From Rotaria macrura (Eukaryota > Rotifera > Eurotatoria > Philodinida > Philodinidae), in assembly GCA_900239685.1 (NCBI GenBank), contig OENT01000746.1, forward strand, positions 1 through 64,000: DNA of 64,000 nucleotides, read 5' to 3'. Made by a program: the position numbers and the translations under genes. Shown one piece after another: positions 37,374 to 51,911 of the stretch. The notes beneath the pieces are model-generated. The model had not been told where the DNA came from. It was given only the letters and a program-made list of their open reading frames with translations, and made no database searches. The first letter of the stretch is position 1, and each line of letters starts with the position of its first letter.

Positions 37374-40300
37374 ATTGACATTAGCATTCTGTTTTTTTAG
37401 AATCTTGAATCATGCTTTTTTTTTCGTAAAAATATTCACGATTTTCGAAATACACCAACATACAATAAAATTTTCTTAACAGGTTTATGTGAAGTGGGTT
37501 TTTATTGATGAAACATGATGTTTTTCTATTAGGTTAGATGATTGTATTTTTCGATTTTCTATTGATGTTGTTTTGATTTTATAAATGTACCTTATTTGGT
37601 ACAGGAGTAGGACAGTTTTCGTCTGCTTCTCTTTTATTTGTATTGTACACTTTGAAGAAAATATATGCACGACAGAGGTACGAGCGTAATTCTATTATAT
37701 GAAAGCCATCTAATAAAAATCGAAAGAATCAAATTACGAACAGCTAAAAATGAAAGAATTCGCAAGCAAAAATCTTTCATAGCCCGAGTTCGAATTCTAA
37801 ATGGATTTAATGTAGCCCCTTTTTTAAACTCACTCCTTCGTACTAAGGAGACGAGAGTCGCATATGTTTCTATATCAGTGACTATGGATAAGCAGAAGAC
37901 TTATGCCTACCCATAAAATCATACGCATATGCCATGATTGTCTTCATCTTTTTCTATCTTAATTTTTCCATTTTCCATATTCTTCTCGTCAATGAATTAA
38001 CCTTCTACGATTTTTGTCAAACTCGACCTATTCGATTTATATTTCCCTCGAAATTCAGTTACTATGATATGTATGACTGTTTTCTTCCATCAAGTGATTC
38101 GTTCATGCAATATAAATAACTAATATGCTTTACCTCCATAATGTGCAAAAACATATGAGAATAATTTATATAGTGGAGTAGATGACTTCAACTATGGATG
38201 TTCATTCACTTGCCACGACGACGGAATGAAGTTATGTAAAAGTAATTGATAATACTAACAATATTTATGATTATTCACAGAGTGAAAAAGTTGAAGTTAA
38301 ATTTAGGGATATTCTCTACGCAATACGAGTAGAAGATCATGTTTTGATTCTCAAAAAAATTAACGGCCTAGTAAAATATATTTACGCGTGTAAATAAACA
38401 GTAAATAAAATTTCAAAAAATAAACGACAGAATTGATTTCAATTGAATACATGTCGTGGTTTTAATTTTTGTAAAAGAAAATAGAGCTAAGTAAGAACCG
38501 ACGACCGTTATGGAATACGTCAATCTTCAACCAATTCTATATGAGACCGTTTCTTGCATATCCTGTAAAAGTGTGATTTTTTCTTTTTCACAATCACGGA
38601 TATTTGACAAAAACATTATTTTTTTAACTTTCTTCAGGTTGAAGCATGAATCCATTTTTTAAATTTAATTATTATACAGAATCAATGCGTTCTGTAATAG
38701 TTTCATTTTTCAATGTCTACTGGTATTGTTTACATACTTCTCCTGTTAATCAATTACATACTTTGATATAAAGTTTTTATTACTTGCGATGTTAACTGAC
38801 GAATTATCAGTTTATCCTCGACAAGAATGAACAAGTCAAATATGTATTTGAGTCTTTTTATAAAGTTTCGGAGACATATCCCAGTTTCGAATTCTTATTA
38901 TTGTGCAGGTCGGCAAATGTATTCATCTGAATGGAAATAGTTGAAATCTGGTAATCGTACTAATTAGTGAAAATATCATGGATTAAATGGCAGATTAGTT
39001 GATTCAAATTGATCCTACTGGATGACAACCTGTGTGTCTGATGTTCGTTGATTAAAAGGATTCCTTAAAGCATCTGCTATGGAAATTCGTTGAAAATAAA
39101 TAGTTTGATCAATCATCAAGGTTCAGATAGAAAGTAATTTGACAAAGTCTCCTTGTGCAGAAACACATACTAAATTAAGTAATATATCGAAAAGATAATA
39201 GATGAACGTAACACATATTGTTGATTTCAATTTACATAAGAGATTCATCTAGCTAGATGGTGGTTCGAATATGTAATACATAAGAGACAACTGTTGGAAA
39301 CCATTGCAACGAATGGGACTCGAAACAAGGATAGTATTTGAACGACACGATTTTGGTCTAAGACTGCTGTTCTGCATAGTCTTTTCTTAACTGTAATTTT
39401 GTCTATTTTGTACGAAACTGATGCTGCTTCTTTTCAGTTTGGGCATTATCCAATGGTAAAGTATTGTCCATGCGATGAACTTGCTATACAGATGAAAAGC
39501 TCTAAGTCATCATTTTCTATGCTTTGTTACAGGGATAATTGTATTTTGAAACGATCAGATTGTTCTCTAAGAAAAAAGAACATGATGCGTTGTTAGTATC
39601 GATTTCGGGATTTATTTTTATGTTGAAGGCGAATATAGCGCTTTACACGCAATACATTCGTGTTGAATCCTTGAAATTATTTTTCTTTATCACTTTGATC
39701 TGATAAAGATTGTCGTTCGCAGTGAGCACATAATGATACGAATGATAATTTTATTGCCACCGCCCATTGTATATAATGACGGTTGTTCGCACAACCTCCT
39801 GTCTTGTTCTCTTGTTGCAAATCTTTATTAATCACTTACAGAATCTACTGTTTGAAGTAAGTGCAAAGCTTCCAAAGAATGAAGCACATAAAATGAGGTG
39901 TTTTATGGTTTCTAATACACCATTTACACCAATACTAACATAAAACATAATTTTGCACAAATTTCTATCGTGGTATGTCTGGTATATATCATCTTAAGTT
40001 ACTTCTGCCATGTGAATAGGATGTTTTCTCTGAAACCTAGGGAGAAAGAAAATTCTTTGTATAGATGATTCTTTATTGTCTATATGTTTTATATGAACAT
40101 TCGATAAAGATTTCTTGTTAATCATAAATAGAATTTAGTACGATTTCATTGTTTGAAGTTGGTTTTAATCATTTATTTTTTGTATCGACTCATTACCAGT
40201 TCTAATCGATTTGTCTCGAATATTTTTGCTAGTTATTCAATACTGTACGGACTTCTAACCTCATTGCCAATGTCGACGTCAAACTTCAAGCAGATCAATA

Positions 40301-41539
40301 TATCCCTGAGCACATTGATTTTCATCACTTTGCTTTCGATCTCAAATTTACAAAGGAATATAGAGTGATATTTGTCAACATATAAACGTAACTAGTCTGA
40401 AATTTACATATGCAAATAACCGTTGATGTATTTGAAAAATACAGGATCAATATAGTGATAGTTCGAGTAGAGTTTTGTTGAAACATTATATTGAAATCGT
40501 ACTAGATTATAGATAGCTTTTTTACTATTTTGTCTGCTCTAGAGTCGAATTTTAGTAGGATAGTTATTCTATTTATTTTTTTATCGAGAGAAATAAATGC
40601 ACGAAAATTTGAATTTCAAGCAAACAATAAGCAGGATCAATTCGGTTCCTTCAAGATATGCACTTGATTCAGGCATCACAAAAGTTTTGTATTTGAATTT
40701 AAGTATATCAACGTTGAAATCTATGAAGTGTTGTAAAGAAAGGAGAAAACATTGAATACTGATAATTTGCTTTAATCGTTATACAAACATGTCATTATTG
40801 ATTATTTCTTGTTTGGAAATATTTAAAATTCGAATAGATGCCTTCATAGCTATAGAAAAATATTTAAATATATTGTTACCGCTCACCATGTTTATAGTGA
40901 ATTAGTCGACATTTTACAAGATAGAAATTCTTTATCATATAGTTCTATGACATATCTTCGTAGACGAAGTTTTATCGTTTATCACGAGTAGGATATTAAA
41001 ACCTTTATCCTAGCCGAACTCAAACAAGATCGATGTATGTAATAGAAACGACACTATTCATTGTTCTTACATGACATTCGGAACAATTACCGAGGTGAAA
41101 TCAAAAGATTGTAGAAACGTTCTCTATTTTCTTCTGATGGAAAGAAATATTCAGTCGCTATTTCGCCTATTTCCAACACAGAAGCTTTTTAACAGAGTAA
41201 TTTAAGAGTGACATTCGAAGCTCAAATATAATTTTTAGTGTAATTAAACAAATAAGAAATAAGTTAATTGAACAATATATCCCACACCGGTGTTCTTCAT
41301 CAAGAGAACCAATCAGCGATATCAGACTCTCTCTAATCTGTGTCTAAATTTCTACCAGAGACTTCTTCCTTTTCAAAAATTATGCATCTACTTTTTAATG
41401 AAACTTTTTTTCCTTTAATCATTTATTTTCATTGTCATATATTTAAAACTTCTGCTTTCTATTTTGTTCGAATAAATCGATATCAGTTTCCTCAAAGAGA
41501 AACTTTTAATTATTTTTCTTACTTTTTCACTAGGTAGAC
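37374..41539. other. Intergenic region, only weak short frames
   Basis: About 4 kb. Frames at 37665-37916 and 39399-39596 are the only ones that look slightly protein-like; the second has a cysteine cluster (YCPCDELA, LCYRDNC) but no known domain. No RNA gene or repeat family was recognised. Confidence 0.4.
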
Positions 41540-44500
41540 ATGATACGATATGGAATAGTTTTGTTGATTGTTGTCTTCGTTTTGTGTGTTAAGGGTCTGT
41601 TGATTATTTGAATTTACTTTTCATTCTTTTATTGTGTAAGTAAAATTTAGGCCAAACTACAGTGACGCATCATTATTATTGTAACGAAAATAACAATACT
41701 GTTCAATTTACTTTGTGGTCATTACCCTACTCTGCATGGGAACCAACATCAAACTGTCGTTTGCAAAAGTGTAACATAAACGCAAATCAAAGTGACAGTT
41801 GTCGCTCTTCATCAACCCCTTGTTTCGATTATCGTGCATCCGACAATATTAGTTATTGTGCACCTGGTATTCTATGTTCTATTCTAGAACTGTGCGATAG
41901 TTTCAATTATAGTTGTGCATCAACGACTTCCGTGTGCATCCTTAATTCGTGCTGTACACCACAAGCAGTGTGTTTACCACTGTCATGGGTGAATTTCTGT
42001 TCATCAGGTAACAATAGTTTGGTCTGACTTATCATTACCACCTAGGCGTCAATATTAATATTTTATCCGAGATATAGTTTTATCTGTATGATACTAGCGA
42101 TGATTGGATTTACCCTATATCTTAATCGTATCTAAAAAGCTCCCTCAATATTCTAAATGAGGGATGAAATCAACATTTATAACATGGATGTAAGCATTCC
42201 TCTCCTTTTGATATATTGATGTTTCTCATTCGAGTAAAGTACCACATTCATCTATTTCACCGATGGGAAAGTGAACAGTTTTATACTACGTAATGAATGA
42301 TATTTGCTTCAAAATAAAGCTGATTTTCTTAGACAATATCGGCGATCATCATCGTGCTTCATTCGCTAATTTCCGTTAGGTCCAGTTAGATGTCACGATA
42401 AAATTGACAATATAGCTGAAGAATAGAGTAATATCATATAACATACGTGATCCTATAATGAAACAGTCTAGTTTCAAAGAAATCGTATAACAGTATCGAA
42501 TGAATTATCTTGTTTTCAAATTTCAATCGGGTTCTCACTCATCCAGAAATCATTGCTACGTAGTTAAATGAGTATTAAAAATGAATTTTTTCAAAATTTT
42601 TGGGTACCCTTTGTGCTTGAACATTGTTTTCCATCATTGCTGCCACCATACTTCCGTAAAATTGAATGCGTCTCCTAATGAATAGTATTTTAGCAAATGA
42701 TTTTAATTATCAATGTGAAAAAATCTCAAGAGTATCTGTCGATTTCCAATAAATTGAGTACAAAATTGAATATAGTCTTTAACCAATAGTGACATGCGTC
42801 ATTTTCTTATCTTAAATCATGTCATAACTAATCAAACTCTCGAGTATTCATCGTGCAACTTTATTTCTATCATAGTTCACGTTTTTATAATACATCCTAG
42901 TGCATCGATGAAATACTACGTATGCAAATGATAGTGCTCGAAACAAATACGCGGACAAGCTTCAGAAGTAAAATACAGAAAGGTGATACCCCACGGAGGC
43001 AATATTGACAATAAAAATCGTTTGCATTGTTGCATGGAGATGGCACACTAACTACGGACTGTCACCATTAGAAACACTCAAAATTTATGGAAATTTTTCG
43101 AGTACTCGTTGCTAAGAAACCTTTGTCTTTCCGAGTGCGATAGTTTTCTCTAATCATCAATGGTTGATTACAGTAAAATTGATTTTTGTTTGAAGTGCTA
43201 ATACATGAATCAAGTCGACAGTATTCAGTGCATTTAAAAACAAATAAACAAGGATGACAGCTCGCAACATTAAAAAAAATTAGAAGAAGCAGCTCGCTTA
43301 AAATCCGACAACTATACGACTACAATAATAAAATAACTTGAGAAATAGACTATGAACCGAAAAGTGATCCGATAAATTCATAACCTTTATTTGGGTTAAC
43401 TGTTTGATTTTCTGAAACGCTTTCAGCCTTGATACATTTAAATTTTTGAACAAATATTGTTACGCGAACTGTCTCAACTTAAAACATTAAAAGATTGAAG
43501 AAAATTAGCCCAAGTTTTCATTTCCCAACTTGTATACGCTCAAATGATAGAATATAAAGATTAGTTGAAATGATTGATAAATACATGTATACATTTGCTC
43601 ACCACATACATAAAAAGATTCGTCAGCAGCCGAAGGTGATATAAACACTGTGCCCAACAAAAGAGAGAGAATCACCTAAAGCAATAAAATAATCCTTTTT
43701 TCATTTATATTACTAAAATGTCTATTGGTTGGTGAAAAAGACGATTGCATTTTTAGAAAGCTCAAACGCCACACCTAAGAGTGGCATATGTCGTGTGTTC
43801 CCTAGCATTCCACTTGTCAATGTGAATATATTCAGGAAGTTCTTATAGGTTGGCTTACGACTGGTAACATGACCCATGGGCGAGACAAACACACAGCATC
43901 CGTGTTGACAAGTGGAAAAGTATTAGTTACTGGTGGAAGGGATTACTCTAATCGGGAAAATAGTGCTGAATTGTATGATCCATTCACAGGAACTTGGACC
44001 ATGACTGGTAGTCTCAATTATGGCCGAAAAAAGCATACGGCAACTGTACTAACGAATGGAATAGTAATTGTTACTGGTGGACTGGGTAGCAATGGTTTTC
44101 TAAACAGTGCTGAATTGTACAATCCATCAACAGGGAATTGGACAATGGCAAGTGCTCTGAAATATCAACGCTATGCGCACACAGCATCCATCTTAGCCGA
44201 TGGAAAAGTATTAATTACTGGCGGAAAGGCCAGTATTGGTTCTCCATATAACGCAGAATTGTATGATCCATCAACAGGAAACTGGACAACGACTGTTAAT
44301 ATGATAGATGCACGAGTGTATCATACGGCATCTGTACTAATAGACGGTAAAGTGTTAGTTGCTGGTGGATCACGTGATGATTCGATTCTCAATACAGCCG
44401 AATTCTATGATCCATCAACAGAAAGTTGGAGAAGGACTGGTAACATGAGTTATGCGCGATCGAAACATGCCTCCTGCACATTAAAGAATGGAAACGTACT

Positions 44501-44849
44501 AGTAACTGGTGGTAAGAGTCATGAAAATAATTATCTAAACACAACTGAATTGTTCAATCCAATCACAGGAACGTGGACAACAACTGGTAGTATGAATTAT
44601 GCACGACAATCACCCACATTGTCTGTACTCACCAATGGAAAGGTTTTGGTTACTGGTGGAAGAAATGGTAGATCTACTTGGAGAAGCTCTGAGTTGTATG
44701 ATCCATCGACAGGCATTTGGACAACGACTGATAATATGATCTATGCGAGAGGTGCGCACACAGCATCTGTATTGAAAAATGGAAAAGTACTGGTTGTAGG
44801 CGGTTCGATTGATGATGATATTTTTCTTTTTAGTGCAGAATTATATTAA
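41540..44849 (+). CDS. Secreted Cys-rich protein with seven Kelch repeats, three exons, 470 aa
   Basis: Inferred exons are 41540-41594, 41651-42007 and 43849-44849, all joined in phase 1 (1413 nt). Exon 1 is a signal peptide (MIRYGIVLLIVVFVLCVKG). Exon 2 is a cysteine-rich module of about 118 residues with many CxxC-like pairs (CRLQKCN, CILNSCCTPQAVC). Exon 3 encodes seven Kelch repeats of about 48 residues, each with W-T-TGNM-YAR-HTASVL-NGKVLVTGG and ending AELYDPSTG. The double Gly and the spaced Tyr/Trp pair are kept in nearly all blades; repeat 6 has PTLS in place of HTAS. Seven blades would close a propeller outside the cell. The second intron is 1.84 kb, so exons 1-2 and exon 3 could be separate genes, but matching phase and a repeat strand that starts right at the acceptor favour one gene. 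Confidence 0.75.
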
Positions 44850-47800
44850 GTAACTCAAAAAAGTAGCACCGAGTACTGTTTTGTTTATTTATACTTGTGA
44901 TTTTTTGTGTTCGAACAGAGATTTGATAAAAAGAACTACGAAATATAAATGATTCTGAACAAGTTCTGTCGATACTTTTCTATGATCGTTATAGAAAAAC
45001 GAGAAATTTTTAAAAAAATTTAAGAAATGATGTTAATCGATGCGAGTATTTTTTTCAAAATATCAAGACTTTTTTTCATGGAAAAATAAGTATCGTTCTT
45101 TGGCAGTAATAATATGAAATTGTGGTAATTAGCACCGATGTTGGGGCACTGCTTATCAGTCGATAGTATATAATCACTCAAAATATTGTTGACAATTGTC
45201 ATAATTCTGAGTCCTACGACTGTGTTAAGCGACAATGGAAGGCCGCTGTTTCCATATTTTACTATAAATACAAAGCTTCATATTGACAATATTTTGTCTT
45301 AGGGACAAGAAATATCAATTGGAAAACAATTTGAACCATTCATCCTTTAAACTTGATGATAGTAGTGCATGAAACAATGTTTTACATTCATTTCCTTTTA
45401 TAGCGTCAAAAATAAAACAACATGACGATATGATTATTCTTGTTGTTGACAAAAGATGCAAGTTGAAAAGTCAAATGATTGATTGCGAAATTAACAGAAT
45501 AAATGATCAGAAGATGGAGGAAACTCTCTCTCGTATAGAAAAAATGTAAATAATCTACGTCTACCAACAACTCTCCAAATTTTGAAAGCAAGGAAATTTA
45601 AAAGGTCGACTTCCCTATTGTAGGTTTCTGTTTCTTTTGTTGACAAAGGGAGTTAAATATTTCTTACATTGTGTTAAAGAATTTAAAAAATTCTTAATTT
45701 CAAAAGAAAAGTAACAAAAAGTTTGAGAACAATATCAAAAGAGCTTTGAAATAGGGAAAAATTCATTATATATTAAAAGAATAGTTCTTTTACTGAAGTT
45801 GTGTAGCGTAGGAAGGGACCTTTTGTTTTCTTCAGATATGATCTTCAAAGAAAGAAAAATTCGGTTAAAATGTTTTTGAAGTTTCAGCATTTTATTCATC
45901 TTGGTGAGTAGTCAATTAAAAGCATTTGGGTTCCATACTTAGTGTTCTGCGACACTAGCTGGGCGAAGAAAACGATGCAATTTTCAATCGAAAGCTCTCA
46001 TGTTATATGAACCATTTCCAATCATAGAAACCCTGGGTAAGATATACTCCAATTCTGACGCCCCAATGTGATCATTGTCAAGTTCAAGAGAAAATTTCTC
46101 TATCGTCCTATTCTTCACGATTAAAATCGATGGCATGATTTACATCTCTAGTTACTGAAGATTTCGGCAATGTACGAATCTCCTTAAAGATAAAGACATA
46201 ATAACTGAATGAGAAAAGAAAAAGCTAAATCTTTCATGAGCAGATTTCCAACAAAAATTGATAATAAACAGGAGACAAACTTTGAAACCTATTGCTTGGC
46301 CTAGTATGATTCTGCTGAATTCACAGATATAACAAGCAATGTTAAATCATCAATAGTTGTAACAGTCGTATTCATCAAATAATTCGATGCGTGTAATAAA
46401 AAGATAAGAATTCAAACAAAAACAGAATAATGAAAATGAAAAATAACACTTGAATCGCACAGTGACAACAAAAAATAGTTCATAGTCAAACGTCGTGAGA
46501 AGAGCCACTGAGTTATTGATATTTTGCATGCTATATTCTTTACATAGTTCATGAAAGTCTAAAATCCACTTTAGATTCCCTTTATGACTCTGAAGGGACT
46601 GCACAAGGAAGGCTTTTTATGAAATTCGATGAAGAAAGACATTAATTAATGAATTAAGGTACCGTTTCTTTACATACAGCCTGTATCAACCTGATGTCAT
46701 AGTATCGAATGTGAATAAGACTTGCACATTTCGAAAACCGAAATGCAACATCTTTTAAAACAAAAATGAAGTACTGAATAATCAAAATATAATGTTTTTT
46801 TGCGTAGTGCACTGTTCCTCAAGTATTTTTGTAATTCTCAAACACAAACGAACGTACATAATAATAGTTAGACTTCTACTTGTTCAAAAGACTTCGTCCT
46901 GATAACAACAGGTAGGAGGACTTTGCCTTTTTTTATTTCCAATCCAATAGTAGCATCATTTTAGTAATATAAATCAACAGATTCAATTAGAAGACAGAGA
47001 AAAGAAGACACTCATTTTTGGGTGGTTATTAAAATGCATGCTACTCACATCCGAAAACCGAGTATGAAAATTAGATTCCTTACAATAAACGAGTGTTCCC
47101 TTCATAACAAAAACTCCATGGTGACAACTTACATTATGTTACCGAGTGAAGCATCATCTCCGTCAGTTTTTTTTCCACGTGAAGGATAAGGTTTCTCATA
47201 AATATGATAATAAAAATAAAATAAAAAATCGCGAAGGAGATGGAGTGGCATAAAGTAAAACATAGAACAAGAGTGAAATTTCTGGTTGTGAGATGAACAT
47301 TTTGCTTTAGTAAAACATTATACAAATAAATCTCTAACTGTCTAAGACTTACATCAAAACAAAAAAATTCTCTATATTTTAAAACTCTATTTGTTCAACT
47401 TTCATCATTGATGTCATTGAGAAAATATTTTTCATTTGTATTCTCTGGCATAGTATCAGACATATGACTCCTTTCTCTCTCTCTTTCTTACTATATCATA
47501 TTGTGTTTTTAAATTTCTGCAATGTAACCTTTGAAGAAGATTAAAGTTCGTTTATTACTTTACAAATGATAAGAATTCAAAATAACGATATGCGAATATA
47601 ATAAAAAGATCGGAATAAAGATAGATGCCTACGGTTCGAATATTTCCAGTAGCTATGAGGTTGTAGATTCTGATGAAGAGAAGATCAAGGCGAAAATCTA
47701 TTCTTGGAATATAATTTGCTGTATGAGGTAGCTACGTAATGTTGTATATTTTAACTGCCCAAGAATTGAACTGAACCCATTGCTTATCCATTCGAAAATG

Positions 47801-48236
47801 TGACAAAAACAACTGACAATAAGTATTCGTGGAGTCTAACCTATACTGAACATTAGATTACATTTCTCAAGTTTCGAAGAATCCACTATTTCTCATGGGA
47901 TACATTCATTTTCATTATTCGTTTTTATCGATTCCAGTGCACTTGTATCTTCAAGTTGACTTTTCTTATTTTCCCCTGATAGTAAGTTGCCATTTCTGAG
48001 TTGTCGTACTATGTAGTTAGCAGTGCAGAAAAAGAAATTATCTTCCTGTATCGTATAATATATATATATATATAATATTGAAGAACGCAAGAAAACTTTG
48101 TTTTCTTCTTCATCTATATACGCACAACAGTCGTTAATGTACAGATAAATAGTTTTCTCAACACTCCGAGAAATGTTACTGGCTGTCCCACAGCTTATAC
48201 AAGAAGAAATACGTATACGCTATTTTTCTAACTACC
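44850..48236. other. Intergenic region, no supported gene
   Basis: 3.4 kb of AT-rich DNA. On the minus strand, 47893-48053 could be a terminal exon: it is preceded by a pyrimidine/AT tract and CAG and encodes DNFFFCTANYIVRQLRNGN with a polar tail. No partner exon could be found, so it is not called. An AT run sits at 48057-48074. Confidence 0.4.
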
Positions 48237-48587
48237 ATGCCATTAAAACAAAAATACTATGTTCACTCAGCTCATATCTATAATCGTACGACTCACACGA
48301 TCAATCTCAAAATATTCTACTGTGGAGAAAACCAACATCATGAACATGAGATTATACGTCTAGATAAATTAGAACCAAACGGTGGGCACTACTTTGCTGA
48401 AACACGTGCCTATCTCAATGCACATGTTATCGTCGATAAACATATCTATAAAATCCAGGCTGATGTTGTTGATGGGAAAACTCTGGAAGTGAAATGGCCA
48501 TATCAAGGTCTAGTAGAGATACATGAGAAAGAATGGCAGTTTGACATTCAAGATGATGGTATCACATCGATAAACCCAAGAGTATAG
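48237..48587 (+). CDS. Orphan single-exon protein, 116 aa
   Basis: A clean frame from ATG to TAG with no intron. The protein is polar with alternating hydrophobic residues (LKIFYCGENQHHEHEIIRL, ADVVDGKTLEVKWPYQGLVE), which suggests an all-beta domain such as a small sandwich or barrel. There is no signal peptide or membrane helix, so it is probably cytosolic. Codon use is like its neighbours and the opposite strand is closed. AATAAA at 48680 lies about 90 bp after the stop. I do not recognise the family. Confidence 0.6.
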   Translation: MPLKQKYYVHSAHIYNRTTHTINLKIFYCGENQHHEHEIIRLDKLEPNGGHYFAETRAYLNAHVIVDKHIYKIQADVVDGKTLEVKWPYQGLVEIHEKEWQFDIQDDGITSINPRV

Positions 48588-50286
48588 CTCCATCTCTTCG
48601 TCTGAAAAGAAGTTTTAAAGGTTTTTTTCTCAAAAGAATTTTAAAGAAAAATTGTGTTATACAATATTGCTCGATTTAAAATAAAATGCATTTCTCGACA
48701 TACGAATTTCTATGAATGAATTAGAGTATCACCGTGTTCTCTTATTTTCTTTCTGTAACCAGCACAGAATACATAGCTTAAATCAGTAGCATAATGATTT
48801 CTTACTTAAATTTCAATATCATTTTCACCCACACCTGTTCATATTATTTCAGCTTTGCTGCCGAAGTTTAATTGTGTCGAACGCATATCTGAGTTACAAT
48901 CGGAACAATTACTATGATTAATCTCACATTGATTCATCTACTTATATCATCAGAGAACTATCGAATTCGATATTCTAAGAGGCACATGAGAAAAGGGGCC
49001 ATAGATAATTACAAATTTTTTGAATGTTCTTTTGACAAATGATAAAGGGGGAATGTAAAGATCTATTAGTTGAATCTCTTTCGCTTATCGTATTAGGATT
49101 CACTTAGAATATGACTCCATCAGTCTATTTCTGATCTTATGGAGTAAATAGTATGATTATGTTTTCAACCGAATATTTATGCCTTAAGAAGGAGTCATTT
49201 TTTATGACTGCAATGTGTAAAGCTACTTGACTTAGGTCTTTTGAGATCCTAATTTTTCGAATTTTGAACTCTATATGTTATCGAAATCGAGATTTTTTTC
49301 ATGAAGGAAGATACTATGTCTCTATTGGTGTCTATAAATTCACTTTAGTCACAAATTTCCATGTTCACAAGTTTATAGATTCTTTTCGTCGTTTCTTCTT
49401 TATCAGCAAGCCATTTTTATTAGAATTCCGGAAGTACTTTTGTTTCTACAATGAGTAGATTCTCTGAATACATAGTTCGTTGCAAAAAACTGTCTTCTTC
49501 TATAAATCATTATTGTCTTTATGAACGATATCGTCTGACATCATTTTCACTGTCTCCTATCGTTCGAGTCACTGTGTGATCATGATACATCCAATCTTGC
49601 CGCGCTCTATCAAGTCTTTCCAATAATTTTTTCATTTCTTTCTTTCAAGTGTTTGAACATTTGGAAAAGTCAAGAAATCGATACTGTCATGTATTTGTTC
49701 TTTATAAATTAGTAACATCAACACACATAGATCTTACTCATATATTTGGTTTATCCTTTGACAATCGTTTCAGTTTTATCATCATACTATGAGTATGACA
49801 TAATCAGCAAATCTAATACCAAAATGCGAGCCTTATATAGCACCGCTTGTTTAATGATGTGTTACGAGTAAACAGTTGATTCACACGCATACCTTCGACT
49901 TCATTACAAGATCTATAAAACGTTTGACCTATACTATAGTAAGTAGCAATCTTGATCAAAAAGCGACTAGGTCGAATAGAATTAGACGACTACAAATACA
50001 ACGGCACTTGTTGTAGAATCATTAAGAAAATTAGAGAAATGCGGTAAAAAGAGAAAATGAAGCTTCGCAATCCAAGGGGAACAGGACGAGATTACATTGT
50101 GAATGTGCAATTTTCGCCTCATAAGTGGAAACGTGGCACAACCAACACGCATACCAAGCTACAGAATGAATCATCAATACTCAAAGAAGATGGCTTTTTC
50201 ACAACAGCATATATATATACCTGCATTATAAGATGCATGTCTTTCAATAGAGGGGCATTAGAAAAGAATTACGATCAAAGAAACAA
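48588..50286. other. Intergenic, upstream of the ARF-like gene
   Basis: Short frames only. CATGTCTTTCAATAG ends at 50250, 36 bases before the ARF start codon, and looks like a splice acceptor for the 5' leader. Confidence 0.4.
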
Positions 50287-51023
<737 letters not shown>

Positions 51024-51497
51024 ATACTTGATCTCGTTGTTCCATTGGAAAAACATTCAGTTGGAAATCATTTTTTTGCCTCATTCAATAGGTTTTAGTT
51101 GACACCGTATAGTGTCATTACTTTATGAAAGAGAAAAACGAACTGTTTACACTATATGTATTGCTTGCTTGCTATTTCAAGGGTGTATGAAACCGTGTGT
51201 TTGTATTGCTATTATTTATTCATAAAAATGAAGCTCGCATATGCATGATACTGTTGAATGTTGAAAAAATATTATCTTTCATTTAACAGCTCATCATTCG
51301 AAGACTAATTGCAATGTCGAAAGAGTTGACAGAAAATTATTGTTTCCTAGACATCCTATTCGATTCCCCGAAACGGAAGTAGAAGAAAAAGTCGAAAAGA
51401 ACCATGAGCATTTACCCACACTGTCTGGAGTAGGGATGGTTTTCTTAATTGATACAACAGCTATTATGCCATGATATAATTCTATTGCGATATTGAC
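51024..51497. other. ARF 3' flank, nothing else recognised
   Basis: AT-rich sequence without a frame of note between the ARF stop codon and the 400 bp MITE. Confidence 0.4.
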
Positions 51498-51504
51498 TTA
51501 AATG

Positions 51505-51904
51505 TAAGGGGGAAAAGGCGGATTTTTTGGGATTTTCAAAATCCGAAAAATTCCAAAAGTGAAAAGCATTTTCCTCCCTGTTAATGACTTTGTTTCGACC
51601 TGAAAATCTTCCCATATCTAGTTTTCATGGTCCATAGAAGATCCTAAAAGTTTCAGCTCGAACAAATGTTTTGTTCTTAAATTGTTGAATTTTCAAAAAA
51701 GCGGGATTTTCTGACGGTGCCGTGAAATGTGCATTTCTTGCGCATTCATTATCTTGAAAAGGAAACACATTTTTGTGCTGAAAATTTCAGAATATTCTAA
51801 GGATCGTGAGACTTACATATGGAAAAAATTCAGATGGAAATTCCATCATTCACTGTTGGGATTTTGGGATTTTCAACATCCCAAATCCGCCTTTTCCCTC
51901 TTGA
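51505..51904. mobile_element. 400 bp MITE with AAGGCGGATT terminal repeats and TTAAATG duplication
   Basis: The left end TAAGGGGGAAAAGGCGGATT and the reverse complement of the right end TCAAGAGGGAAAAGGCGGAT are matching inverted repeats, and further GGGATTTTC/GAAAATCCC pairs lie just inside. The flanks 51498-51504 and 51905-51911 are both TTAAATG, a 7 bp target duplication (8 bp with one mismatch would suit hAT). There is no transposase frame; the 61-codon frame inside is a chance frame. Confidence 0.75.
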
Positions 51905-51911
51905 TTAAATG

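Noticed and set aside
37665-37916. 83-codon basic frame
   Set aside because: No domain, no close acceptor or polyadenylation context, and composition like surrounding non-coding DNA.
47134-47325. Minus-strand 63-codon frame with one hydrophobic segment
   Set aside because: AT-rich DNA often gives Phe/Ile-rich frames; no splice partner or homologue was recognised.
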